A stretch of DNA of 64,000 nucleotides. It comes from Galaxea fascicularis. Its lineage: Eukaryota > Cnidaria > Anthozoa > Scleractinia > Euphylliidae. The notes beneath the pieces are model-generated. The model did no database searches. It was given only the letters and a program-made list of their open reading frames with translations, and was not told where the DNA came from. Positions 1-12,694 of the stretch are shown here, piece by piece. The translations under genes and the position numbers were made by a program. Position 1 is the stretch's first letter, and every line of letters begins with the position of its first letter. Location: the NCBI GenBank assembly GCA_948470475.1, contig OX419345.1, positions 19,699,239 through 19,763,238 on the forward strand, written 5' to 3'.

Positions 1-3000
1 AATTTACATGAAACAACTTAAGTGAGCGAAGGTTCCAACATAAAGTTACCGATGGTCCACGAAATAACGAAATTTTATGAGCTCTATTCATGTGAAGAAC
101 TTTCAGCATTCTATCCGCTTACGACCACAACAATTTCATTTCTTGCTAGGCGTTAATCAACCTTCGCTTGCCTTTGAGCTTTTGAGTTCCTGCCGTTGAA
201 ACAAGTGTGTCAGGCGAAGGCTATTTAAATGTTAATAACCGGTGTTTTAAGACAAAATCGTACAGGTTTTTTTTATCTACAATGGTCGCCATTATAGATC
301 TATTCAAAAGCTAGAGGCCTCGCTGTATGTATTCTCGTTGAGTAATCGCCTTTGAAACAAATTTAGAGTACGTTTGGAAGCCAGAGGGAATTAAGGCTGG
401 CGTATGTTTGTTGATTGTTCCTAATTTTACACCAAAAAATAACTAAAACTACGTCCCAATGTAGGTGAAATGAATTAACTTGCCAGCGAAATGTATTTTT
501 TTTTTCTCGAGTGAGTATAATAAAGAAAATCACTGTACCGCCGGTATTAAGTTTGTATGAAGGAAATTCGACTGAAATACCCGGTAATTCCGCAAATGGG
601 AAATACACTAGTTAGGTGTGAAAACAATTTACTTCAAGTCTGTCTATATAGTCATTTCGCAGTAATTCGTTTTTGAGACACGCCTTCCATTCAAGTCATT
701 TTGAAAAAAACCGAACAAAGCAAACTGATTTAATACGTTTTCACGTCTCAGGATTAAAATCAACCAGTTTTGTGCTTCAAAGAACTCATGGGACATTTGA
801 AATATTGAATGAAATTAAAACATTATCTAGCACAAAATATTTTCTTTAAAGTTACATGTGCATGACACATTCAGAGACAGTGTTTCAAAACTAGCAGGTT
901 GGGCTGCCGAAAACGTGAAAAATAAAAGTATTTTGGTGATGACAAAGCGACTTTTATTGCAAATCAGTTATCACATCGATAATTTTTCAGTTTCAAATTT
1001 GAAATTCTGAGCTTATCTGTACAACAGAAATATTTGCAGGCTCATTTTCATGTATTGAGTTATATAATGCGTTGGCGTTACTAAAGCATTTTTTTTTATC
1101 TAAAATTTGCAATTTCATTAACAAGATGGAAGAACAAAATATGACTGTCCACCACTGATCAACTGCTATCCTATTTTTGGCCAATTTCAGTGGGCATTTT
1201 TACTTTTTTTTTCTTTTCGGTTCTTCGCCTTTTCCAGACATCTATGCCAGCTAATATTCCGTTAAATATTTATAAGAGATATTTTCAGGATTTTGGTGCC
1301 TAAATGAGGTTTTTCTCTGCTGTAAAATCAATGAAAATTGATTTGATTCTGCGCTGGATAACTGATATTATAAGCTGATATCTTGTTGTTACGAGTCCTG
1401 TTTCAGATATGGGCATTTTAGAGCACGAAACAGACCAAGCCCATTTTTGTCAAAGTGCTTGCGCCTTATTGGAAAGTGTTACTGTGCGCATGATTAATTT
1501 ACCCCTCGCTCAGCCAAAATCAGTCGAAAAAGAAAAAGGAAATTATCAAAATTGTTCAAAAACTCGAGCAACAACCCCTACACTGAGCAAACCTTTCAGA
1601 ATTTTGACCGCGACATTTAGGTAGAAAAGATTAATTTCCGAGTTTATATTTGATATTTTCAACCAAATACCACTTATTCTCTTCAAAAGACAAATCGAGT
1701 CTGCGTGAAAAATTAAAGTAGACACAGATCCTTATTATGCGTTGGAAAAGCTGTTAAATGCGATCGACAGTTCGTTAGAGCTGGCACATCAGTATTTGTA
1801 ACAATAGCCAGGGGTGTTTTATTTTCTGATGAATTTATCATCTCATACAAAACGATGTTTGACTAACCTTCTCTTCTATTGATAAACCTATGCCAGAGGT
1901 AAAGCAAAAATTGCTGGTGGAATAGTTTTCCCCGTATACTATTACTGTAAGTTATAGCTAAATGAATCTCCTCAAACATTTTGTCAAATTAGCTAGTGTT
2001 ATTATGATTCATATATGGCTGATCTTGCACATGGAAATATCAGAGGCGCCAAATCACACCGTCTAATGGTCATGACAGTTTGTACAACTTCAGTACTACT
2101 CGGTCACTTTTAGAACGTGTTGATTAACAAAATCTCCTCAATGGAAAATTCCCGTGTTAATCTTTCAAAGTGTATAATTGAAAATTCGGGTTCGATGTTT
2201 ATATATTTTAAAACTCGTTTCGGTAACTTTGAACAATAGAAATAACTAACTCAGGAAATCTCTTGAGAAAAATGTGATGAAACATTAAACATGAAAGAAA
2301 AACACGTAATTCGGAGGACTAGAACCTTCTTAGTTTTGAGCGGCGAGGCGAAAACATGCCATTCAGTTGTGAGCTTGAGGCCAATCACTGACTTCTTGTA
2401 ACCTTTTAATACTGAACTGAAACTTAGTTAGCGTTTGTTTAGTCGCTGATAACATTTTTGTTGGTAAAATATATTCCAGTTCTTGAGCTTACAATGACTC
2501 TTTGTCAGTACGTTGCAGGCAACATCCAATCGAAAATATAAGTGTTTCTTTTAGCCTGCATTCATAAAACATTCTCTTTTCTTTTTCAGGCAAAACACCC
2601 ATGGTTTGCTTCTTTATTGTTCCATTCAGCTACACTCTTTGAATTCTGCCGACGCTTGTAAATGAAATGGAGTTGTTAATGCCTCTCAGCAGTGTAATTT
2701 ATAAAGATTGTAAAACAGTAGGTGGAGCATCAAACATTTAGCATACTTGACCTTGCACAACATGGCTATAGAAAGATATTTTTCTCAAAATGTCCGCTGA
2801 GTTCTGCAAATCATCTTATCGGACCGGTCAGTAGATATGTCGTCCCATCGTTGCACCACATTTGGTTGTTTTGCCTTCTTGTGGGTCTTTGTTAGACTGA
2901 AATCAGATGATAGGCGCCTGGCGGCTGGTTAATTTAATTAAGACTACGAGTAGTGTGGAACAGTTAATCAACCGAACAAAAGATCGAAGATGGAACGACT

Positions 3001-3692
3001 AAAGGGCTTTGTAAAATTTTAATAAGTTATTGATGAGGTGGTGATTGTGCGCGGGTCATAACAGGAAAAAGATTTGGTCGCGTTGGGGCGTATTAGGCGC
3101 GAAGATAATAAAGATCAACTTAAGCGACGGTTATGATAGTGTTAGATGTGATAGATAAACCAGAAAACTCCAAATAAACAGCTATGGGCCATATTAAAAA
3201 TTTTAGTAAATTCGCTGGCAAAGTGATGTAGGGATTAGTGGTTAACAATCAAAATATACCAATCTAAACACTCATTCCTGACCAGATAACTTTTTCATTT
3301 TGATTCCACTACAGGAGGCTAAACCGGGGAAATAAATTTGCCCAGCCCACGTACAAATCATCAATAAAAAAATTCATCAATTTTTCAAGACATTCGCGCG
3401 TCTACCTAATGGAAAAATTCCTCGTGAATAGATTTGAAATTAACGCAAATAAAATCACTTCCTTTGAGCTTTTAACGAATGACAATGGCTACCCGTGAAG
3501 CGTGAGAAGTACCCCAAATGTCCCAGCGGTTGTCCTTCAAAAGTAATCGGAGATGAAAAAGAAAACGAAAAAATTAATGCTATTTTGAAACCTGGGGTCA
3601 CTTTGCGACTAATTTCTTTGACCACATTAATAGTTGAGTGACTTCATTCACAGATCGTATATTTGCTTGCAATCATAGTCTTGATAGAAGAA
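1..3692. other. Intergenic, no gene seen
   Basis: No exon with family resemblance, signal-peptide exon or paired splice sites could be supported on either strand. The sequence is AT-rich with scattered homopolymers. Short ORFs here (up to about 80 codons) show no domain and are expected by chance in DNA of this composition. Confidence 0.6.
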
Positions 3693-3698
3693 TATAAA
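3693..3698 (+). promoter_or_regulatory. Putative TATA box of the 3.8-kb secreted gene
   Basis: TATAAA lies 80 bp upstream of the ATG at 3778. With the usual 25-30 bp spacing, transcription would start near 3723-3728 and leave a short 5' UTR of about 50 bp. This supports the ATG at 3778 as the start of a compact secreted-protein gene. It is a motif match only. Confidence 0.4.
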
Positions 3699-3777
3699 GG
3701 CTGATAGTCAAACCACACAAAAGTCAAAAGGAACGCAACACAGAAACATTACAAAGAAGAAGACCTTCGCGCTTATC

Positions 3778-6700
3778 ATGGAAACATTGGCCTTGCTAGT
3801 GATTTTTGCCTCGTTCGTTGCTCTATCATGTGAGTTATGCTTCTTAGTTTAGATTATTGCACAAAATAATTTATCCTAGCTTTTCCTTTGTAGAGCTTCG
3901 TTTTTTTTCTCGCTTCGCAACTGAATGTTCTATAGTAAATCGCCAAAAATGTTTTCAAAGCAGTTTTTAATCCTCGCCAAGGAATCATTCCTTAAATTTA
4001 TTTTCGAACCTAAGGAAAAGCAAATTTCAAGCATTTCTTATAAAATACTGTTGTTCGGTCCATTTTATATGGCTGTATATCATAGAGACAAAATTTCCAG
4101 CCTTGATAAAGGAGAAGAAGCAACTGACAAAAGCAAAGAGGGCATGAATCTTCATTATTTCATCTGAGACTAGTTCTATTACTACTACTAGTATATTTTC
4201 TCCTAACAACCATTCTTTCGTTCAATTTAGTTCAATTTTGTGGCGATCGACGAGGGGAAGTTTTGTAAGGAAAATAATTGCTCCTTTCGAAAAGCAAGCT
4301 TCTCCAGTAACTGCACAAAATATGCATATTGAATAATTCAGAATTAAAATAGCATTTCAGCGCTATTAAATTCGTTTTGACTTCTTTACAGGTTCATTTC
4401 CAAGCAAGGAGCTGGGTATGTTAACCTTTTATCTACTGCCTATGCAATTAATCAAAGAAAATTTGAATCGGAAAGCACTTTCAGTTTAGGGAAAAGGTCG
4501 AAAATAACACCACAGATTTTTATTTTAATTTTAATTTTCCTAGGACAGTAACAAAGCATGTTTAATGATAGGAGTGGACGTCGAAGCAGTATATTTTTAT
4601 CTCAACGAACTGTACCAAACTTATTATCAGTTACAATTCTATTGAAAAAATAGCTACAAAACTATAAAAGATATGATAAACGAGATATTTGTGAGCAGTG
4701 AAAGCTATTTCATAGATAGAATGTTGAGTGAACGCAGTGGGAGTTGATTCAACTTTCGATGAAACGTAAAAATAGGCCTTCTTGTCATCTATAAATTTAA
4801 GCCATAAGAAATCACACCGCGGCTTTATAAAATTACTTGTTTGAATCGAGAATTGTGAAACTCTAAATATTTTGCATACATCACTTAGAAAGAAATCTGA
4901 ACAAAAATTAGAAAAGAGATAGGTTAATTTTTTTCATGAGTGAAACAAATATGCGGTCCAGAAACTTGATAACGTAGATATACTGATTTGTCGCTCAAAC
5001 CAAACAAAATACAGAAAAACGCCACTCTAAACGAAAACTATGCACCACCTTGACCCTGCAGTTAGGACTTAGCTGAAATAAAATTGGAAACACCATCAAC
5101 AAACAATAAATACTCTTTGTGAATCATAACCATTCCTTACTTTATAAAACTCTGTATATTGTTAAGGTGTTTAGTTGTCCCAGATGTTTGGTAGATATGC
5201 GGCAATCGTTAACAGTGACAATAAGAAATAAAAAATTCCACTTTTAGTCAACAGACTTATCTATGTTGAGGTTTTTTTGCCCGGATTTGTGTTTAAATCG
5301 TAAGATATCCGTTTGTTAGCTAAAATCTATGCACAAGTCCAAAATAGCGGCCTTAAAATTTACGAAACGATCTAGGTTGAACAACTAAACCAGCAACATA
5401 ACAAGGCATTTTCGTTACAGGGTTAATATCAATGCAACTTAATCCCTGTAAAAGAAACGTCTCTGAAGATCCGTCAAATCTTGCGAGCCTTTATCTTCTC
5501 TATGTGATATCAAATGCTCCAAAATCTTGAGCCCTCGTTTTATCTATAACGATTGATTTTTGATACCTAACCAAAATAGATCTGAATATGAATTTATTCT
5601 GCCATATGGATAGCTGTGTTAACAGAACAGTGGAATGTAAAAAGAAAAAAATCCTTCTACAGTTTCATTACTTTATTCTTTTGGGCAACTTGGTGAAGCA
5701 TAAGTAAAACATCTTTCGTGTTTATTTTTTTATCTTTTCAATTAAAAATATTTGCTCTTTGTCAGCATAAAATTTTCCCTTAATATTTCTGGGCTTATTT
5801 GTGTCAAATTAAGATTACTTAGGTAAAGAAATACAATTTTTGGGCACTCATTTATTCTAAACACAGTTTCATTCAGGAATTAAATTTATAACATAGCGCC
5901 GGTCTCTCCATCGTTTTTGTTTATATATGTTCTAGCTTTTATAACGAAAAAAAGCTCTGCCTTTTTTACTTTTTAACTCACAATCAACAAAGCAAAGAAA
6001 GTCGACATTCATCCCTTAAACCTCGAGGCACAATTTCGAATTAAGACATTATTTCATCAGCCGTTTGCTTTCCAAGGTGCAGTTTTGTGTTTTCCATAAA
6101 CTTCAGTTAAAAATAACTTTTTCTGATGAATAGAAATCGCACCGAAAAAAAAAACGAACACATTGAATATTTAAGAATTGAACCCTAAGATTTCGCTTTT
6201 TACTGATACACTGGTTGCCAAGTTTTAAAAATGCCGCCCTTATAGTTTGCAATGGCGAAAGAGCAAAAAGAAGTAATTTCCGGCTACTGTCTGTAGCTGA
6301 GGGACGAGTTTGAAATAGCTTCAATTACTCATTGTCTGACCTCAGCATTATATAAAGAAAGTGCAGATGAAAAATTCGGCTTTGCAAAACAGTCTGAGAT
6401 ATGCATTACTTTCCCCATTTCTTTTTCCTAATGAACTTCTCTAAATACTTCTTAATAATGGCTTTCTCATCATTTTTGATTGATTTAATTTTATATTTCA
6501 GAGCTTTCCTCTACTTTGAAATTTAATTCACTATGTCAGTGCAATAAATAGTTCGGTCAAAGTACACACCGAAATGACTTCCACAGTCTACGCTGTTCTC
6601 ATTTCCTGGGTTTTAAAATTAAATGAAGTTATAACTTTTTCTTTACAAAGAACGGAAGTAAATTGAACATTTCCTATTGCACAAGAAGAAACTCAACATG

Positions 6701-9700
6701 GAAACAGGACACTGAAATATTACAGAAAACTCAAATAAAGCCGCTACCATTTCATCACCGTTCCTTTGATATTGCAGCCAGCTGTTTTCTCCGATCTTTG
6801 GTCAATGTTTGTTTTGGTTTGTGCAGCGCCATTTTTTTCCAGAGTGTTATCTCCCCATGAAGGAATAACGTGGCTAAGCTTCCGGCAGTTTTATCAGAAA
6901 ATGTCCGGTAAAAATTTGAACTTTTTGGCATCTGGTTGACAGCCAAGATACTAGTAATTCTATGGTTCACCGTCGCTTGCTTTTAAATTAATATTCATTA
7001 TTTGTTTTAACACAATTTTCCATTTTCCGTAAGCCACGTTTTACAATTTTGGTTTTTAATCTCTACACTCAGCTCAAACAGAATTAAAGGCCAGCTATAA
7101 GCCTTTCAGAGATCCTGCTAATGGCGCTGTAATGGCAAAGAAATCGGAAAAATTCAGTTGATGGCTTTATTTGTATTTAATTATTTTTAAATTGTAAAGG
7201 TGAAATATTATACACTTACACTGCATTTCGAGCAGAAAGAGGAAAGGTTTTACCATTTAATTTCTGTTGGGTAAAATGCGTTCAAGTTATTCTTTCAACT
7301 GAGAGATTGCTTCGTAGAAGAAATAACAAATGCCTTTAAAAAATTGACAACGTTTGCATTTTAAGGTACAAGGGGACTTCAGATTTACATAAAACTGAAA
7401 TCAGTTTTGCGTTTATATCTACACACTTGGTTGACGGAAAAGACAAAACGTTTTCTTTTTTCCTGAATTTCCTTCCTGTGTCGTAGTTTTCCGTTATCAG
7501 TAAAGTATATGGTGCCTGTTCTGCTAAAATGACAGCGTGATGAAGTTTACACCTAACTTCCAGTTTACAGCGCTTGATGAACACAGACTCCTCGACAACA
7601 CCGTCGAAAATTGTTTCTTTAATTAAATGGAGGCTCAGCGATCCAAAACTGTGCCCCCATCACTGAAGAAGTAGATCCATGCATAAGTGATTTCTATCGT
7701 TTTTGCCAGGAAACGAAATTTCGGAATTCGAGTGTTTTTTACTACTGGCATCCATTTTATTTCGAAAACACGAATTAGTGATAAATTCTTCTGAACGATG
7801 TCTCACGAAAACCTCCGTTCTTGTCATCGACACCTGTACAATAGATTTCCGTTTTGAAAATTCTTCATTTCAGGAGAATTTCGTTCGTATACATGTGGGC
7901 GAAAGAAATTACTTACAATTGACAAAAAAAAGGTTCCCCATGAACTAAAAACGAGTAAACGCTGGTACGTATAAACGTACGTATTAGGTAGGTTGAATCA
8001 ACTCCTCGTTTACGGCAAAGCTCAAGAATGTTGAAAATTCAGGGCAGTTAAAAAGACAAAACGCAAACTTGAAAAAAGCCTGCCCCGGGGGAACTTGTAG
8101 GAGAAAATACTTTACTTTACATGCTTTTCAAGGTTTTTTTTTGTCGTTCGATCTTTAAAAAGCCTAGCCTAATCTTTTCTGGTGATAGGTGGCCATGGCA
8201 ACTTCAGCTTATTCCACCTGCACTGACGACTCAAAACAAAAGCGAGCGAGACAGCTCTGTCCTCTAAAAGGAAATGCAATTAACCTCAAGCTTAATATCA
8301 CAAACTAACAGCTTAAACTGTTGATATAACTAACTGTCAAACAATCCGGCACTGTAACTTATTCTAAACTAGTCTAAACTAATTCTAACGTTTTTTCAGA
8401 CTCCGTGGAAAATGAATGGATGGAATCTGCAAGTTAGTAACGTCCAGCTTATTTAATTTCTTAGAAAAGTTCGTTTTGAAATCAATATGAATGAACCAGT
8501 AATCTGCAAAATTTCCCAAGGGTGTTGGAGATCACATTACACCTTCCCAAATATTAATGGAAAAATATTTTGGCAATATCTTTAAGAACAGGTACTTAAC
8601 TTTGAATATATCCCAAATCAATAAGAGCCAAAGTTTTTCGCCTGCTTTTTGCCCCCTTTTGATGCAGTTTAAACACGGCAGCACATTTGAATCAATTTCA
8701 TATGAAAATCCAATCCACAGACCTTGAAAACCTGCTAGCCGTTGAGTTTCTTTATTCGTTGCTAAAAGCAAGAAATTTATTTTCGGGTTTAAATCAAGGA
8801 ACTAGATCGAGAGACATCTTAAAGGATCAGTAGGTAAATTCAAATGAAAAGAGAAGAAAGAAAAATTACCAGCAAATCTAACTCCTTCTGTTATTCTTGT
8901 TCTGTTTCTTTGTTTGTTTTTACTTTTGATTTCCCCATGGCACATTAAAGTGAAGTCCAGACGAGACGGACTGGATTGGGAGCGAGGTTAGAGAATAATT
9001 CCATAACAGAGTGCAAGCCTCGTCAGTCAGTAATTTACCTCAGATTTAAAGTAAAAGATACAAGGAAGCGTAAAAATTACCGCATCCAAAAATGAAAGCT
9101 ATTTACCAGGCCAAAGCTAAAGACTAATCCTAAATAACAAGCTAATAACTTAAGTTAATCCCATCCATTATTGTAGAGGCTATCCTGCAAAAGTTACAAA
9201 AACAAATTTCGCCTTCAGAGATTGACTGTATCATGCCTCGAAACTGCTCATCATCGGCTGCGGCTCTATTGCTGGTTTGCATGTGACGTCACGGCGGCCA
9301 TGTTGGTACATAAAAACAAAGGAATGGCGGCCATGTTTGTGCACGAGGCTAACCCTCTGGGAATTCAACTCTATTTTTATGAATACTTTCTTTTGTTTCA
9401 TTGAACCAATATGGCCGCTGGTCACGTGACTGAAAACCAAGAATTGTTTTAGGGCTAGGTTCCATTGTTTTGATTGTTTGACTCTTGTTTTTTCAACCAA
9501 TCTTGTGAGGTCTTGCAAATGGTGCAGGGCTGCCATTTTTGTTGATGTTGTTTTGTTTTGTTACATTTTTCTTGTGCCATCTTGCCACAATTTTTGGCAA
9601 ACGATAACATAATTTAGGTTGAAATTGAGAAGACGGAGCATGAATTGAATTTCTTGCCAAGATCTACGGCATTAGTAACGACAACGATTTAAGCTGTCAT

Positions 9701-12369
9701 GTCTCTTATTTGCAGAAAATAAATTGGAGGATACCGAGCTCGGTGAGTAAATTATTACAAGTGGTGGAACAGAGAATTAACTCTGAAGTGTAAATTAAAG
9801 TGCTAATATATAGAAACCCATGAAAAACCCACTGGGCGTTAGCCCTAGTAAAGGGTATCAGGGAACCACACGAGGCAAAGAAAAAATTCTTATGACCTCG
9901 GTGGGAATCGAACCCACGAACTCCGGATTAGATCTACCGTTGCTCTGCCGACTAAGCTACGAGGTCGGACAGAGAAAGTCGGGGACGATTAAGATGGTGA
10001 ATCGCGGCGAAGACAAAGTAAGGGTACATATATATGTTGTGCTGCGTAGCACTATAAACACATACAAGTGGTGGAACAGAGAATTAACTCTGAAGTGTAA
10101 ATTAAAGTGCTAATAGAAACCCATGAGAAAAAAGGTCGTGGGTTCGATTCCCACCGAGGTCATAAGAATTTTTTCTTTGCCTCGTGTGGTTCCCTGATAC
10201 CCTTTACTAGGGCTAACGCCCAGTGGGTTTTTCATGGGTTTCTATTAGCACTTTAATTTACACTTCAGAGTAAATTATTACTTCATAATTACGTATCGAA
10301 GCCGAGAGTGGTGAATGAATCTCAATTAAAAATGTTAACTGCATATAGAGTGTGTTTACTTGACGTCTCGGCGGCCATGCTGGAGGAGCGAAACAAGGGA
10401 AGGGCGGCTATGCTGGAGGAGCAAACCAGACTTCTGGGAATTGAACTCTATTTTACTGCAAAATCTTCCTTTTGTTTCAAAAACCCAATATGGCCGCTGG
10501 TCACATGAGCGAACACGTTTCACAGTACACACGTCTGACGTTATGAAATTTTAATATCATTCTCTATATAGTCGCTCGTGGGAATGTTCTATGTCCAGAA
10601 CTTGGCTTGTTAAAACATTACCATGTGGATCTGGGGACCAGTCATATCAGCTGTGACCCTGTTACAAGAAAACGTAAGTAGCATGGAGTAACACGCTGGG
10701 TTTTTTCTCTATTGTTGCCTGTTTGGATTTTTTTTTTTTCTATGGTGGGTAGCAGCCTCTTAACGAATTGTTTGAATTTTTTAATGTTTTTGTTCATAGG
10801 TGCATCAAACCTGTTAACAAGAGAGTTTAAGAAGCGAGGTAAGCGGCCAGTTTAATCATTATACTATACTGGCGTTAACGACTGACAATTTACATCTGGA
10901 TTTGGGATACGTTACAGTACTCCAGAACTAAATTATATGATTTTATGGCTTGTATTGGAAGATCTAAAAGCCAATTTTATTTTTAAGTTTAATCCCCAAG
11001 AAAAATAAACACCTGTTTAGCGGTGTATTTCTCTATTTTTCAATTATAAAATACGTCAATTGATATTATTACCCCACCCTTAGACAGGTAAATTAAAAAG
11101 CACTGCAACGGTCGTGCAGAGGATACGTGGTCCTATTCCCATACAAGGCTGGTGCAACTTTTTCCTCACCCTCACCCCCACCCCCACCCCCTCAGGCTCA
11201 GACTTTTCGCGGCTCCCTAAAGTACATACCGTTCACTCATGTATGTTTTTATAAATATTTCACCATCACACCATTATATTCACTGATTAAAATGTACAGC
11301 GGCTGAAGAAGCCATTTTTCTCTCTTTTCTTCATTGGTAGAATTCGAATACGAGCTGAATCGAAATGGTAAGATGAGTTTGGTTTATTCTTTATCTATAC
11401 TCAGCAATAGTTCGTTTCCATTTCCTTCAGTTAACATTCCATATTAAGTTCGTTATGCAATTCTCCCTTTGGCGTAGCGCAACGCGTGACGAGAATAATT
11501 TTGACCAAAAAGTAGAATTCCCTCTTTAGTGAATATTACATACAACGTTTCTGAGAATGAAGCGACTTGTCATGTTAAGACTCTGGAGTTTCAATCGTAC
11601 TGAAAATACACGTTACATTAGGACCTCGGCGAGAGAAGGCGGTACTTAATCTTTCTGTTAATTGTTACCTTAATTAAGGTTTGTCAAGCGCCTTAGAACA
11701 TTTGGATTTCGGCGCTGTATAAATTGGATCTATTATTATTTATTATTTCCCAAGGCTACTTTATTACACCTAAATTATAATACACCATTCTGTACATATC
11801 CGTCCTCGATAAAGAGGTTGACCAAACTTGACCAAACAAAAATATATTGTGAATTCGATTTTCATTTTCAGCTCGTCGTGCGTTTGGTGCTTGCTGCAGC
11901 CCAGATTGTGATTGGTTACTGGAATACCTGGAAATCGACTCCACAGTCGTAAAATGCCTCGATCGGAAGTGAAACAATGTTCTTAACCAATCACAAAACG
12001 CTGAATGATCAAAACTATAACATCCGCGAACGATGACATTCTCACTGTGCGAATCCAAAAACCGTGACCAGTTTGATTTGATTTTGACATTTCCCATTGT
12101 GCAGCAACCATTCAGAATCGACATAAAACCACAAACTAGTTACTGTTACCGTTTGCGGTTTAGTTCTCTGGCGTGTGATTAACTTCTTTTTTTAAACACA
12201 AAAAAATCCCATAAATATTTCTGGTATTCACGGTTTTCGGATTTTCACAGTATCACCTCTAATATACTGTTAATTTGGGGCACTCAGAAAAGTAGTGACA
12301 ATTATTAAATAATCTATTTCATGCTGTACAGGGCTATCACCTGAAAATCAATTAAACTATACTATATAA
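3778..12369 (+). CDS. Small secreted protein of phase-1 microexons, unrecognised
   Basis: Modelled exons are 3778-3829, 4392-4415, 8400-8432, 9716-9742, 10572-10673, 10800-10838, 11341-11367 and a tentative last exon 12332-12369, giving 113 aa. Exon 1 encodes METLALLVIFASFVALS, a clear signal peptide, after a TATA box. Every intron has GT-AG ends and falls in phase 1, so the internal exons (24, 33, 27, 102, 39 and 27 nt) are symmetric. The largest exon carries the only two mature-domain cysteines other than the one at the signal-peptide junction, in VLCPELGLLKHYHV and TSHISCDPVTRK. The rest is charged and hydrophilic. I do not recognise the family. The product is probably extracellular. The microexon chain is supported only by splice sites and phase, so the long intron 4416-8399 could hide exons. 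The final exon is the weakest part. An alternative exon at 9177-9227 was rejected because it makes a stop on joining to 9716. Confidence 0.55.
4416..8399. other. Long intron, contents unexplained
   Basis: This is about 4 kb between two microexons of the secreted gene. Acceptor-like sites occur near 6500 and 7080, but the reading frames behind them close at once or leave in the wrong phase. No recognisable domain was seen on either strand. Confidence 0.4.
9250..9432. repeat. MITE copy with CRE-like TGACGTCA arm
   Basis: It contains TGTGACGTCACGGCGGCCAT at its left and GGCCGCTGGTCACGTGAC at its right, matching the copies at 10346-10525 and 56933-57071. The ends are degraded, so the borders are approximate. 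It lies in an intron of the secreted gene at 3.8-12.4 kb. Confidence 0.55.
9759..10269. mobile_element. Foldback insertion of tRNA-derived SINE pieces with 12-bp TSD
   Basis: This 511-bp insertion is flanked by direct repeats GTAAATTATTAC at 9747-9758 and 10270-10281. It is made of inverted copies of one unit. A minus-strand copy has a full tRNA-like head at about 9895-9967 and a tail running down to 9759. A second tail piece lies at about 10066-10130. A plus-strand copy follows, with half a tRNA head from 10131 and a tail ending at 10269. The tails share the text CCAGTGGGTTTTTCATGGGT. The target-site length and the Pol III-type head suggest LINE-mobilised SINE insertion, either as a dimer or rearranged afterwards. 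It sits in the intron after the 9716-9742 exon, only 16 bp beyond its donor. Confidence 0.8.
9895..9967 (-). other. tRNA-like SINE head (degenerate tRNA)
   Basis: The minus strand shows a 7-bp acceptor pairing (GACCTCG with CGAGGTC), an A-box-like TAGCTTAGTCGG and a perfect B-box GGTTCGATTCC. The anticodon stem pairs for only three bases, and no CCA or functional anticodon arm is convincing. It is read as the Pol III promoter head of a SINE, not a working tRNA gene. The tail that follows and the partial second copy at about 10131-10165 support this. Confidence 0.7.
10346..10525. repeat. MITE copy, GACGTC/GGCGGCCATG family
   Basis: It starts with TAGAGTGTGTTTACTTGACG, followed by a GCGGCCATG block that occurs twice inside. 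It ends near GGCCGCTGGTCACATGAGCG. The left end matches the terminal repeat of the better preserved copy at 56933-57071. The right border is approximate. Confidence 0.6.
12044..12251. repeat. MITE with ACTGTG...CACAGT terminal inverted repeats (intact copy)
   Basis: A 208-bp element whose ends pair: ACTGTGCGAATCCAAAAACC at left and the complement of GGTTTTCGGATTTTCACAGT at right. The same element occurs at 45719-46142, where a second transposon has split it. This copy is the uninterrupted reference. Confidence 0.75.
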
Positions 12370-12504
12370 CAAATACATTCTTGTGTATTGTTTCCCAAAG
12401 AATAATTACTTTTTGTTGAAAATGCAATCACCATCATGGACCGTTCCCTCCAAATGCTTTGGTACAAGAAATACAATTCAAACTTTCAAGTTTCAATTGA
12501 TGAA

Positions 12505-12510
12505 TTTATT
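12505..12510 (-). terminator. Putative polyadenylation signal of the Kunitz gene
   Basis: AATAAA on the minus strand, about 185 bp downstream of the Kunitz stop codon at 12695. Motif match only. Confidence 0.35.
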
Positions 12511-12694
12511 TCTCATTTATGCTTTATCTACTGAACGATCTCGAAACAAAAATAGAAGTATATTCAGTAGGCTCATACGTTGAGTGTTTTCTCTCCTCTG
12601 GTCGTCTAAAAGTATGATTTCAAGGAGGTGAGATTTCACTTTCAAATTGATAATTACTTGGACCAGATTCATTTTTTTTGTTAACGCGGTCATG

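Noticed and set aside
9177..9227. Phase-1 exon candidate of the first secreted gene
   Set aside because: It has an acceptor and donor and symmetric phase, but joining it to the exon at 9716 creates TAA across the junction.
9895..9967. Functional tRNA gene
   Set aside because: Acceptor and T arms are good, but the anticodon stem does not pair and it is the head of a repeated SINE unit.
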